Assembly: GCA_012934845.2 (NCBI GenBank)
Contig: WNNJ02000908.1
Span: 1-64,000, forward strand
Reading direction: 5' to 3'
Length of the DNA stretch: 64,000 nucleotides
From: Pomphorhynchus laevis
Taxonomy: Eukaryota > Acanthocephala > Palaeacanthocephala > Echinorhynchida > Pomphorhynchidae
The notes beneath the pieces were generated by a model, which was given only the letters and a program-made list of their open reading frames with translations, did no database searches and was not told the DNA's origin. Numbering within the stretch: position 1 is the first letter of the stretch; every line of letters begins with the position of its first letter. Position numbers and translations under genes: made by a program. Below, one piece after another: positions 1 through 10,200 of this stretch.

Positions 1-140
1 TATTATTTAATATTATTAATATTTAATATTATAAATATTAATAAATATTTAATTTTTTTATCAATTACTCGAAAATTAAAAACATATTTTGAATAAATTA
101 TTAATGTTACAAATGTATATTGAAGATATGCAATTCTATT

Positions 141-171
141 TAATGATTCGTGATAAATATCACGAATCATT
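141..171. repeat. Short AT-rich hairpin
   Basis: An inverted repeat of about 14 bp (AATGATTCGTGATA and its complement) around a two-base loop. The rest of 1-230 is AT-rich and shows no gene or recognisable element. Confidence 0.6.
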
Positions 172-261
172 TAAATGTGTTTCGTATAATTTTAAAACAA
201 AAATGATAATATATATAATCAGCATTGTAACATATCAGTATATATAATCAGCATTGTAACA

Positions 262-300
262 TACAATGCTGATGAAGGTTTAAGAACCGAAACGTTCGAA
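262..300 (+). ncRNA. Degenerate hammerhead-like core (PLE tail type)
   Basis: CTGATGA at 269-275 is followed by a 4-bp helix (GGTT 277-280 with AACC 285-288) and then GAAAC at 289-293. One extra A lies between the first core segment and the helix, as in the other PLE-tail copies of this window. Stem III is a bare ACGT palindrome and stem I pairs poorly, so self-cleavage is doubtful. Known biology: PLEs carry hammerhead ribozymes in their terminal repeats. Confidence 0.5.
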
Positions 301-407
301 TATTAAAACTTTTTATTGATTGGTGTTAATAAGATACTTTTACAATATCTATATATAACTTGTTGTTACACCTGCCCTGGGACACACAATGGTGTACTCG
401 TAAATAA

Positions 408-742
408 ATCACTATGTTTTCCTCGTGATGAGGCGTAAACACCAGGCAGCATTCTATATATCCTCATCAGATCAAGAAATAGAACCGAATTATTCTCGCA
501 ATATTCAAAGTCGTTACGTATGCCCAGTCATCCTATGTGTGACGACAAACTTCAACAACGGTATACGCGTTTCGCTCTAACGGAGCTCATCAGTACCGTG
601 ACTTTAATAATCATCCATGGGCACATTAACACACGCTTAAACAGTGTTTAAAGCTCGAAAATTCGGTTCTATTTCTTAGTCTGATGAGGATATATAGAAT
701 GCTGTCTGGCTTTAATGCCTCCTCGTGAGGAAAACATGGTGA
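408..742. repeat. Imperfect palindrome with a hammerhead in its centre
   Basis: The left arm (about 408-491) and right arm (about 660-742) are inverted copies of each other with scattered differences. The right arm reads CTGATGAGG at 681 and the left arm carries its complement. The spacer holds the well-formed hammerhead at 558-599. The layout looks like two PLE-type terminal repeats joined head to head, or a small non-autonomous fold-back element. No coding capacity is seen. Confidence 0.6.
558..599 (-). ncRNA. Hammerhead ribozyme, minimal PLE type with very short stem III
   Basis: Read on the minus strand, CTGATGA (593-587) is followed by stem II GCTC/GAGC (586-583 with 577-574, loop CGTTA) and by GAAAC (573-569). 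Stem III is only AC:GU (570-569 with 566-565), giving cleavage triplet GTA before 563. Stem I is a perfect 6-bp helix: ACGGTA at 599-594 pairs with TACCGT at 563-558. All conserved core bases are present. The palindromic ACGCGT at stem III would let two copies pair as a dimer, which is the known mode for hammerheads in Penelope-like elements. Activity is inferred. Confidence 0.8.
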
Positions 743-1174
743 TATATAATAAATGATTGTCAATACACCGAATAAATGATTAACAATCATTTATTAGATA
801 CCCCGCATCTTATATGGATCCTGAACAGCGGTTTATTCAATCACTATATATATCGTATGAGATCATGAAGATCGATTGAAATCGGGACTGGTGATCATTT
901 GATGGATGCTTTTTTATGTATTGAATACTTGCTAGGTCACGCGAGGTGACTTTCGCGTGACCTCGAAAGGCTGACTACCAACTCTTCGCCTTTTGAATTT
1001 TGACTTATCCGAGATTTGAGCTGTCGCTCTCCGTACTTGGCTTGCGCTCTTGGCTGCTAGGCTACGAATCCAGGATAGCCAGATTTCACACAATATATGA
1101 AACCTTCCATCATGATATCCAGAAACTGCATTGTCCGAGATGCTCTCTGGCATGCTTGTTATAGATGTATCGTA

Positions 1175-1220
1175 TGGTAGCCCCGGGCTCATCAGAAGGC
1201 TGATGAGCCCGGGGCTACCA
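1175..1220. repeat. Perfect 21-bp GC-rich inverted repeat
   Basis: TGGTAGCCCCGGGCTCATCAG (1175-1195) and its exact complement (1200-1220) flank a loop of AAGG. It stands out in AT-rich sequence and its right arm starts with CTGATGA. The flanks do not match each other, so the inversion is confined to these 46 bases. Confidence 0.85.
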
Positions 1221-1245
1221 AGATGTGGCAAAAAGCGGGCGAAAC
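1200..1245 (+). ncRNA. Hammerhead-like core with 5-bp stem II
   Basis: CTGATGA (1200-1206) is followed at once by GCCCG (1207-1211). CGGGC (1236-1240), its exact complement, directly precedes GAAAC (1241-1245). This is the hammerhead core and stem II, with a 24-base loop. I cannot draw a convincing stem III with a cleavage triplet or a stem I, so it may be a remnant. Confidence 0.45.
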
Positions 1246-1249
1246 GAAA

Positions 1250-2770
1250 ACGGCTGTGGCAATGTGGCCGTTAGTAGTCAGGGTGTATGGAATTGGATAT
1301 CATGAAGGAAGGATTCTGTAGCTGGTTTAAATGCGAAAGTCACCTCGTGACTTTCGCATTATATATATTATCATTTTTGTTTTAAAATTATATAGAAATA
1401 TTTTTTTAAATATATCAAGCTTAAAATAGTCTTTATAAACGCAAAACAACGAATAATCTCTATTATTTATTCATTCTCCGAATATTACAGTCAAATCAAC
1501 TCTACAATAATATATAATCGATAATGTTTTTCAATTTAAAAAAGAATCTCCAAAATACTTTGTAATTCTAATAATGAATCTAAGGTTTTCAAGTTCCGTA
1601 TCTCTTTGTTGTTAAGTTGAAAATCCGTAACTGCGCAATAGATCTTATACAAATGCATTTTACATTTTTCACATTTTTCATATCTAAAACCAAACGTTCA
1701 ATTAAAGTAATAAATTGTTTTGATTAGTGCTAACCTAAATTATTTAGGTTAGCGCTAACCAATGCTTAACTAATAAATAAAGTTAAATGATAAATCGTTT
1801 AATTGTTGATTGAAAACAGGAATAAATTAGGAAAAACAAGTATAATGCATATTAAAGGAAGTTGTTTAATATTAGCAAACATCTAATATTGAAAAAGACA
1901 TTTTATATTAATTTTGTATTGTTTATTTTAAATTGTATTTTGGATAATCATTGGCATGATTGGTTTGACTTAAAATGGCGTCGCAATAATTACAAGCTTT
2001 CAATGATCCAGAATTTTAGCGGAATTATTACTTTATAAATTTAAATTTTATTAATATATTTCTTCAAAATAAATTTATACTTTTGCAACTTTACTCCTGT
2101 TTAAAAGAGTGTATTGTAATACACAATTTGGGTTAAACACATTATTTGATATTGAGGAAGGTGTCAGTAATCCTGACAATGACAATTTGCAAAGTAAAAC
2201 TATTTCAGAGGTATATTTGTTAAAGATTTTAAAAAATATTATTTAAATCCATATATTATAAATGATAAATTAAAATTTTATTGCTTCAACGTTAAACGAT
2301 ATTACAAACAAAGAGCTAGAAAATGACTAATTTTCAAATCAAATTTGGACAGTTTAATTTGATTTAATGAAATATTATGCCAGAAAGGATAATTATGTAT
2401 TTGATAATGTAAAATTCAGAAATTTACTTGCCGATAATACATTAAAACGGTAATACACTTACACGTTGTTGCTAAGAAATAACAATGGAATGAAAAAGTT
2501 CATAAGGAAAGAGTAATTCCGAATAACCCAATGCTTCGATTTGAGCAAAAAATACGATTAGCAAAATAAAAATAAAACCTACTTATTTGTTCTACTGACA
2601 AGTTATTATTGACCTGTGTACTTTGTTTTCCCGATAATATAACCTCTATCAGAAATACTGAAACTTTGTATTATTGATACGCCATTATTTTTCTGCTAAT
2701 TTTCAAGCAAGTTTTGTGAATGTTTTATATTTATAGAGAAGTTTAAATCAACAAAATATTATTAAAAATT
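1250..2770. other. AT-rich DNA without recognised genes
   Basis: Low-complexity AT-rich sequence with stops in all frames. An A/T-biased inverted stretch near 1730-1760 (dyad around TAATTTAGGTTAGCG) is the only structure I noticed. Confidence 0.6.
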
Positions 2771-2774
2771 TATT

Positions 2775-2990
2775 TAAACTATAAGGGAGGACCTTTTTTG
2801 GATCGATAATAAACAATATGCTTTGTTTTTTTGAATAAGGCACACTCGATAATCAAATTTTATCTGAGGAAATAAGTCATTAGTATGTATTTGGTCCAGC
2901 TGATTAATTGGGTAGAGGAATAGGGGCCGAAAACTGATAACATAGCAGTTCCTAATGATGACCATTATTCCTTATAATAAATCGTATGTT
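2775..2990 (+). repeat. P1-family 3' module (GAAAC...TGATGA type)
   Basis: A diverged copy of the module best preserved at 10741-10920. It has TTTATCTGAGGAAATA, then GGTAGAGGAATAGGGGCC, GAAAA, ATAGCAGTTCC and AATGATGACC in the same order. The module follows P1 reverse-transcriptase copies elsewhere, so this is taken as a solo P1 tail. Confidence 0.55.
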
Positions 2991-3194
2991 ATTTATTAAC
3001 TTAATATAAATATAAAATCTTATTTGATACAATATTATTTTTCTGTTAATTTCTGGCATTATTTTTCTGCTAATTTTCAAGCAAGTTTAATGAATGTTAA
3101 AAGTAGGGACATTTATATTTAGACAAATAAAACGTGTTCCAATGTAATTAACTATTAGGTATATTTATTAGACAAATAAACATATAAATAAATA

Positions 3195-3668
3195 TGTGTA
3201 TTTAATTTTAGCAATTTTTATTCAATTAGTGAGCACATTTATCCAGAAAGCCTTATTCTTAATAAAACCAATATTAATGATAAAGAAGGTGTATATCTAG
3301 ATATGAACATTAAATTAACATTAACTAAAACTACTATTAATTTATATCGTAAAGATGACATATTTAAATTTACAAGAAACATATTTTTGCATGAGCATTC
3401 ATGCATACCATATAATATAAAATATAATACATTAAATAATGAAATTTTAAGAATTGCAACAATATGTAACGATATTGGATTTCTTCAAAATCATTTAAAT
3501 AATTTAATAGATGCATATTTTAAACTAAGGGACTATAAAAATATCATCAAACAGAAAATAGTAAAATATATAAATCAACGCAATATTATTAAAATATTAA
3601 ATTTACAATATACAAATCAGCAAAATTTATTAACATCGTATGTTATTTATATTACTTTTGTTAGCTGA
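3195..3668 (+). pseudogene. P1 PLE-type reverse transcriptase, C-terminal fragment
   Basis: The plus strand encodes about 121 residues from YLDMNIKLTLTK through YRKDDIFKF, HEHSCIPYN and NEILRIATICNDIGF. This is the region after the YIDD active site in a widespread RT of Penelope-like type. It matches the minus-strand copies at 16018-16640 and 18073-18520 almost word for word. The catalytic part lies outside this fragment, so the copy cannot be active. Family placement is from memory of the motif spacing. Confidence 0.75.
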
Positions 3669-3689
3669 TCCATTGTGTATATATAATTG

Positions 3690-4130
3690 TAAATGTTACC
3701 AAAAGCCGGAGTTTGATTACATGCAGAGCAGACTTCCTTATCACTTTTAAACGAGCTGATGGTAACCAGCAGCACTCATCAGTAGGGTGAACTACCATAA
3801 GTCGTTTCGACTGCCTTATGATATATTAAAAAGGCATTTCCGATAATTTGCTAAAGTAGTGGCATGGGCCTAGCCTCTTTAAATATATCACAAGGCAGCC
3901 GAATGACTGACGGTAGTTCACCCTACTGATGAATGCTGTCGGCTACCATCAGTGATAAGGAAGTCTGCTCTACTTGTAATCGAACTCCGGTGTTTGGCAA
4001 AATCTACAATTATGAAACTGAAGCTTATTAGCTCCCGGAGCACAGTTTAACACAATCGTATTTAAAATTATAAAAATATATCTTCCGAAGGATCCTGTGA
4101 GTGGTATATTGAATAAAGTAAATTAAAATG
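3690..4130. repeat. 355-bp-unit repeat in palindromic (head-to-head) form
   Basis: The left half (from 3695) starts ACCAAAAGCCGGAGTTTGA and runs through CACTCATCAG (3774-3782) and GTCGTTTC (3801-3808). The right half (to about 4010 and beyond) is its complement, turning over near 3850-3880. The same unit forms the array at 29871-31880. On the minus strand it carries GAAAC (3808-3804) upstream of CTGATGA (3782-3776). Confidence 0.7.
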
Positions 4131-4281
4131 AAATGCAAGTATCTTGATATATTTAAAAAAGTTACGTATTAAATCATGAATTGATGGAAGGCAGTAAAGC
4201 CAATTTTGCTGCGATTACAACACATGAACGTATAAATGTGTTACCCAAATACTTTGAGCATTTCATCGAGTCACTTTCTCG

Positions 4282-7200
4282 TTATAGTGTTGACAACAGC
4301 CTACAAAATATCCTACGCCTGCAATAATGAATGTGTAAATGTGTTAAAATGCTTTGTACATTTTATTGAATCACTTTTTCCTAATAATGTTGATCGTAGT
4401 TGACAAAATGTAAACCAATCATATTATTAAATTTAATAATTTATTATATTTCCCACTAAAACTTATATATTTTAAAAAATATATTAACATTTAATCTTAC
4501 AAGATCTTACAATAAATAGCTTACCGTTCTTCGAGTATTGGATTAACGCCCAACATATCTTTACCCAAATCATTTCGCCGCAGCACGTCACATATAACTT
4601 GACCGTAACCTGCAAGGATGCGTTTAACACATTGAAGTAAAGTTTGTACAATTATGACCGTAGAACAGTGTGAAAGATTCACAAGTGAGCATAGAAGAGG
4701 ACAAAGCAAACACACAAAATCTAATGTCCAAATGTGCCTGTCGGTATCAAAGAAAAATAACTAGCAAATAAAAAAATAAATTACATGTCATCTAGAAACA
4801 TCTGCAACACAGGACTTGTTAATATTGGATCATTTGAACGTTGTAGACTATTAATAATATCCTATCATTGAACAAATAACACATAATAGTTTACTCCTTT
4901 ACTGTAATAGATCTTTACTTTGATATTGTTTATACTCGCATCAATTGAACTAGGAATATTAACGTAAGCGTTAAATCTAGAATCGATAAGTTGCATAATT
5001 TGCTCATGTTCCAATGTGTTACCGCTAATGTCATTCTAAAAATCCCGAAATCGTTAATTAATATTACAATAATTCAGACTATAAAAAATAAAATGTTTAT
5101 GTAAAGTGTCTTTTAATAAAAGGTTTTTAATATTTTTTAAAAATATAAACCTAGTAAAAGAAAAGATAAATTCTAAAAATAGATTTAACAATTAAATATC
5201 TCAAAATAACCAGAAAAATAAGAAATATAATATTCAAAATAAGCGAAAAATGTCGTTATAATTGTTATTAAAATCTATTTTAATATATTATGTTTAGATA
5301 ATTTAGATTATTTAAATTATTTAGCCCATCGTATTCAAAGCTATTTTCTAAAATATTCATCCATATAAATAGCTATATATTTTTATTTACAAATACAGAA
5401 TAGCATTCAGCACGATAATTTATAAACTATAACTTTGTGTAATAATGCTATACCCTTAAATATGTATATTATTTTATATATCATATAAAATAATAAATAT
5501 ATATTATATAATTCTTATATAATATATAATAATATATCACATATATCTATTATTGCATAACAATATACCTTTTTAGCAAGTATCAAATTATCTAACGAAT
5601 CTTCAGTTTGGAATATATCAGTATTTCGATATTGCTGTATGTGATTGAAGCTTTGTGTTTGATCATACCTAAATATTAAATAATAAAATAATAAAATACT
5701 AAATAAATTATATACTAAATAATAAATAATAAAATATTAGTACGTGTATTCAAATTTGGGTAATTCGGATTTTCTAGGAGCACATCTCATCATCTGAAGA
5801 ATACAGTTTTATAATATTAATTGAAGATGCACTAACTCACGTTCATATTTGCCTGGTGTACGGATAAATTATTTTCCATAAAGCTGGCGACAATCTTAAT
5901 AAAAAAAACATTCAATTTAGAAAATGAAAATAATATTTTTCAGTAAATATTTTGGATTTTATATTAAATTTTTCTATTAAGATAGTTTTAATTAATAGAC
6001 GATTTTATATTAACAATATATATATTAATATACGATTTTATATTAGCAAGATATATTATTTAAAAATAGCCAGAAACATTAAAATATCAACGTAAATATT
6101 CCCTAATTCAATAATTTATAAAGAATATAAAATTATAACAACGGGTTTCGGTTCAATATATTACTAAATAAAGTACTGGCATAAATAAACGTTACTTTAA
6201 ATAAAAAAAATATCGGTCACATTTCATTCAACTCCATATTAACGGAATCACTACTCTTGCTACATAAAAATAATATAAGGCAAACCAGATTTATTTGGTT
6301 ATCCTTCTAAGCGATAACATCAGATTCTTATCTTTTCAGTGTCGTATCTTATTATCGCCATATTATTATCTTATCTTATTATCGTCTTATTAGTATCTAA
6401 TCTTATTATCTTATCTTAATATTATATCAATATGTCATATTATTTATTCCCTCAGATATATTCTGTACTATATATATATCGTTTTTCTGATAAGTATATA
6501 GATGACTAAATAATTGATGAATATGTTGTTGATTTTATCAAATATAATAAATGATTTTAATAAAATTTCAAAATTTTACTATATTCAACATATTCAATTA
6601 TCTAGTCATCTATATATTTATCAGAAAAACGATATATATATAGGACAGAATATATCTGAGGAAATAAATAATACTACATATTGAGATAATATTAAGATAA
6701 TAATAAGATAATAAGATAAGATACTGAAAAGATAAGAATATGATGTTATCAGGATATCGCTTAGAAGGATAACTAAAGAAATCTGTTTTGCCTTATTTTT
6801 CCTCAGATATATCGTTTTTCTGAGAAGTGTATAGATGGCTAGAAAATTGAATATGTTCTTGATATTATAATTTGATGATTTTATCAAATTTTATAAATGT
6901 TTTTAAAACAATTTCAAAATTTTATTATATTCAACATATTCAATTATCTAGTCATATATATATATTTCTACAAAATTATGACATTTCTCACATTATATAA
7001 CGTCTCAAAACACTTCATTAGTTTCACTTGCGATTCGTCACGTTTGCATAGGTATTAGATTCTAATTCCATAGGTCACAAGAAAGATTGTCTTCGAATAA
7101 AATTTTTGATACTTCTTACATAAAGATTCTAAAAAATCATCTTAAAATCTAATTATATAATTATATAAATATCATAATAAGTTTTCTATGAAAATAAATA

Positions 7201-10200
7201 ATATAATATAATAACACAATATAATATTATATATTATAATACATAATATAATTATATAAAATATAATATAATTCTCAATAATAACCGTAATTTGTATACA
7301 AGAAAGTAAACATTTCACTATAAAAATTTAGAATTACAAAGTCATTTTACTTACAATATTTGCTGAATAATCATCGAGTTTGTAAATATCAAAAACGAAA
7401 TTCCACGTAGTACTTAAATTCCAATACACGTTCAAACATTCGGAATCGAAAGCGTCCAGACAACGTGGTCTAGCTGCTAACAAAACAATATCGCTAGTGA
7501 ACGTTTTATTTCCTTCATTTGGGGAAACAAAACACATCGATGTGAACTGAAAGCAAAAACATAATAAAGGTTTTGTTTTACCACAGAAAAAATACATTTT
7601 TAGCATCCGGATCACTGAATGCCTCTGATTTGAGTTTTGTCATGTTATCAAGACACCACATCGATAGGCAACTAAATCATAAACTTTTATGAGAAAAATA
7701 ATGTCGCTTACTTTGGTTCATTTGACAGTGAACATGTGGCGAGAAGATACTCAGTAGGATGAAATTCGATTAGGGTTGATTTATATCCAACATCAAGATG
7801 CGCAAATTCTTTGCCTGCATTTAAATCCCACAACTTCAAACGCATAAATTCACAAATAATTTTGAGTCTACAAGTTTCAGTAAAAGTTAAAGTAAACATA
7901 TTATACTTTATTAGGGAAATATAATTTCCATTCTGTAAAAAATGTTATCGTGTTATTCAGGTAAATTCAGGTCTCTAATAATGTACACTTAAATTGTAAT
8001 TTTAATTATATTTAATAATGCAGACCGATTTCGATTCACGTATAATTATAGCTTACCAATAATTAATAATTTTAATTAATTTAAATAATTAATTGCATCA
8101 ATATTAATTAAGGTAAATAATTAATTATTTATAATTAATTGTAAATAATTAGTTAAATAAATAATAATATAATTATTTATAAAAATATACATTTTTAAAG
8201 AAATAAAGCATTACCCAGTAAAAAGAAATATTTACATAAAAACTGTTGTTTAAAGAATAACATAAATAATAAAATAATATTAAAAGAAAATAATTTTGTA
8301 TATTGTTAATATACCAATGTCTAAATATTATATCATCTGAAAATCATGAAAATCAATATAATTATTAGCTATTGATTTAGAGGAAAGATTGAAATAGTTT
8401 TTATTTATTAAAAATTAGTCGAATTTCTGATAGCTGACTGTTATCGTCATCAGAACAAAAATTAATTTTTAGAAAGTTGCTAAAATCGACTAGAAATGCC
8501 TCTTATTAAAACATTAATAAGAAATAATAATGGCAAAAAAAGATTTCCTCTACTTAAATGTCTTACAAATTGTATCAGTCATATTCAGAACATATTTCTT
8601 TGACTCTCAAGAGAAGTGATGATGTCACTAACAGTTTCCACTCTGTAAAGTGTTTATTTTAGAATCTACAATATTGAAATATTATATTTAAATATATTTT
8701 TTAAATAACAAATGTATTTTTTAACAAATAAACAGACAATTTTGAAATAAAACTAAATCAAAACATCAGGATTCATAATTTATAATTTATAATTTTAATA
8801 TTGTAATCATTCGAGATATCAAGGGCGTTTGTCAATTGGAGCAAATTAAAATCGAATAAATATTTTAATAATTAATAAACAATTTATAAAAAAGTCAATA
8901 ACTGAAAAAATATAAAATGTAGTCAATTAATAACTTCTCCTTATTCTTCAAACTTTGTCCCGCTTAAAGGCTAGGTCGGCTATGTGGGATTTAGCCCTTA
9001 ATTTCGCTATATCTTAAGCCTGGTATGGGTAAAGTCCAGATGCCATCAGATCTATATGAAGACCAGCTAGCCATCACCGCTAGAGTCGACCTCTCGGACG
9101 TGTGTCTCTGATCTCGCACTTTAATGTGCTCTTTGCAAGGGAGCGATTTTCACTTCGCAACACGTGGCCGTACCACCTGGCCACGCGCTGGCCTCTGGCA
9201 TTTTGCTCACGAGTGGGGCGACCCCGTATCTTTGGATGATATCCATATTTCTTACGTGGTTAATAACTACTAACCATTAATTACTAACTTTTAGAAATTA
9301 CATTTTTTAATTAAAACACCATACAGAGTGGCGTTTTGTGAATTAACTGCAATAATTTCAAATTTATAACTGACAAAATGAAACAAAATACAATTAAGTA
9401 CTTTAACTTGTCCGTTGCTACTCGAAGAAGCAAGCAAGCGTCCATCTGGACTGTATCTAAGATATTCAACAGTATCAGCATGTCCCTATAAAAATTAAAA
9501 CAACATAGCACAATAATTAACAGGTTCACGTACACGATATGCCTTGATGAAAGAACTTTTTCGTGTGTCCCAAAGCTAAAACATTAATTTTATAAAGCTA
9601 TGCAAATAAGAGCTACCTAACTTTAATTGAATTGCATTCTTTGGACTTTGAACATGATGCTATACATGGACACCATGGGTGACGTTCAACAGCTAAAACT
9701 GAGCCCTCATGAGCATCCATGTTTGACCATGTTTCTAGAACAAAGTTAATACAGGATGACAGTTGAGGTAAAGCTAATCAATTAAATCAATTAAAGTAAT
9801 GAAAATTTATAATTTTATAACGAAAAAATAAAAAATTTATAAATTTTATAAACTATATTGATTAGCAATTAATAAATATACTAATTAGATAAATTTTATT
9901 TATTTTATAAATACACTAGATATTTTATAATATGCAACTTTTATTATATTTTTTTATAATATAATATTAAATTATAATTATTATTTTTATAATTTTTCAA
10001 GCAATCTACAAGCATTTAGAATATAAGGCTTATAAAAATATAATGTTAATAATTAAATACAACATAAAGACACTATTTTAGCAATTATTCTCTAGTTACC
10101 TAATTCAAATTTTCAACTCAAAAAGAAAATGTTTATAAAATTTATTTTGAATAATTTGATACAAAAGACCAATTAAAAATTACATTTTCAATTCTATAAA

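Noticed and set aside
932-1231. 99-codon minus-strand ORF as a gene
   Set aside because: It runs through the perfect GC-rich hairpin, has no recognised features and lies in repeat-derived sequence.
4521-4715. Separate short minus-strand gene
   Set aside because: It is the con80 exon of the katanin p80 gene, joined in phase to the exon ending at 4785.
7334-7899. Two small independent WD40-like ORFs
   Set aside because: They are exons of the katanin gene with matching splice phases.
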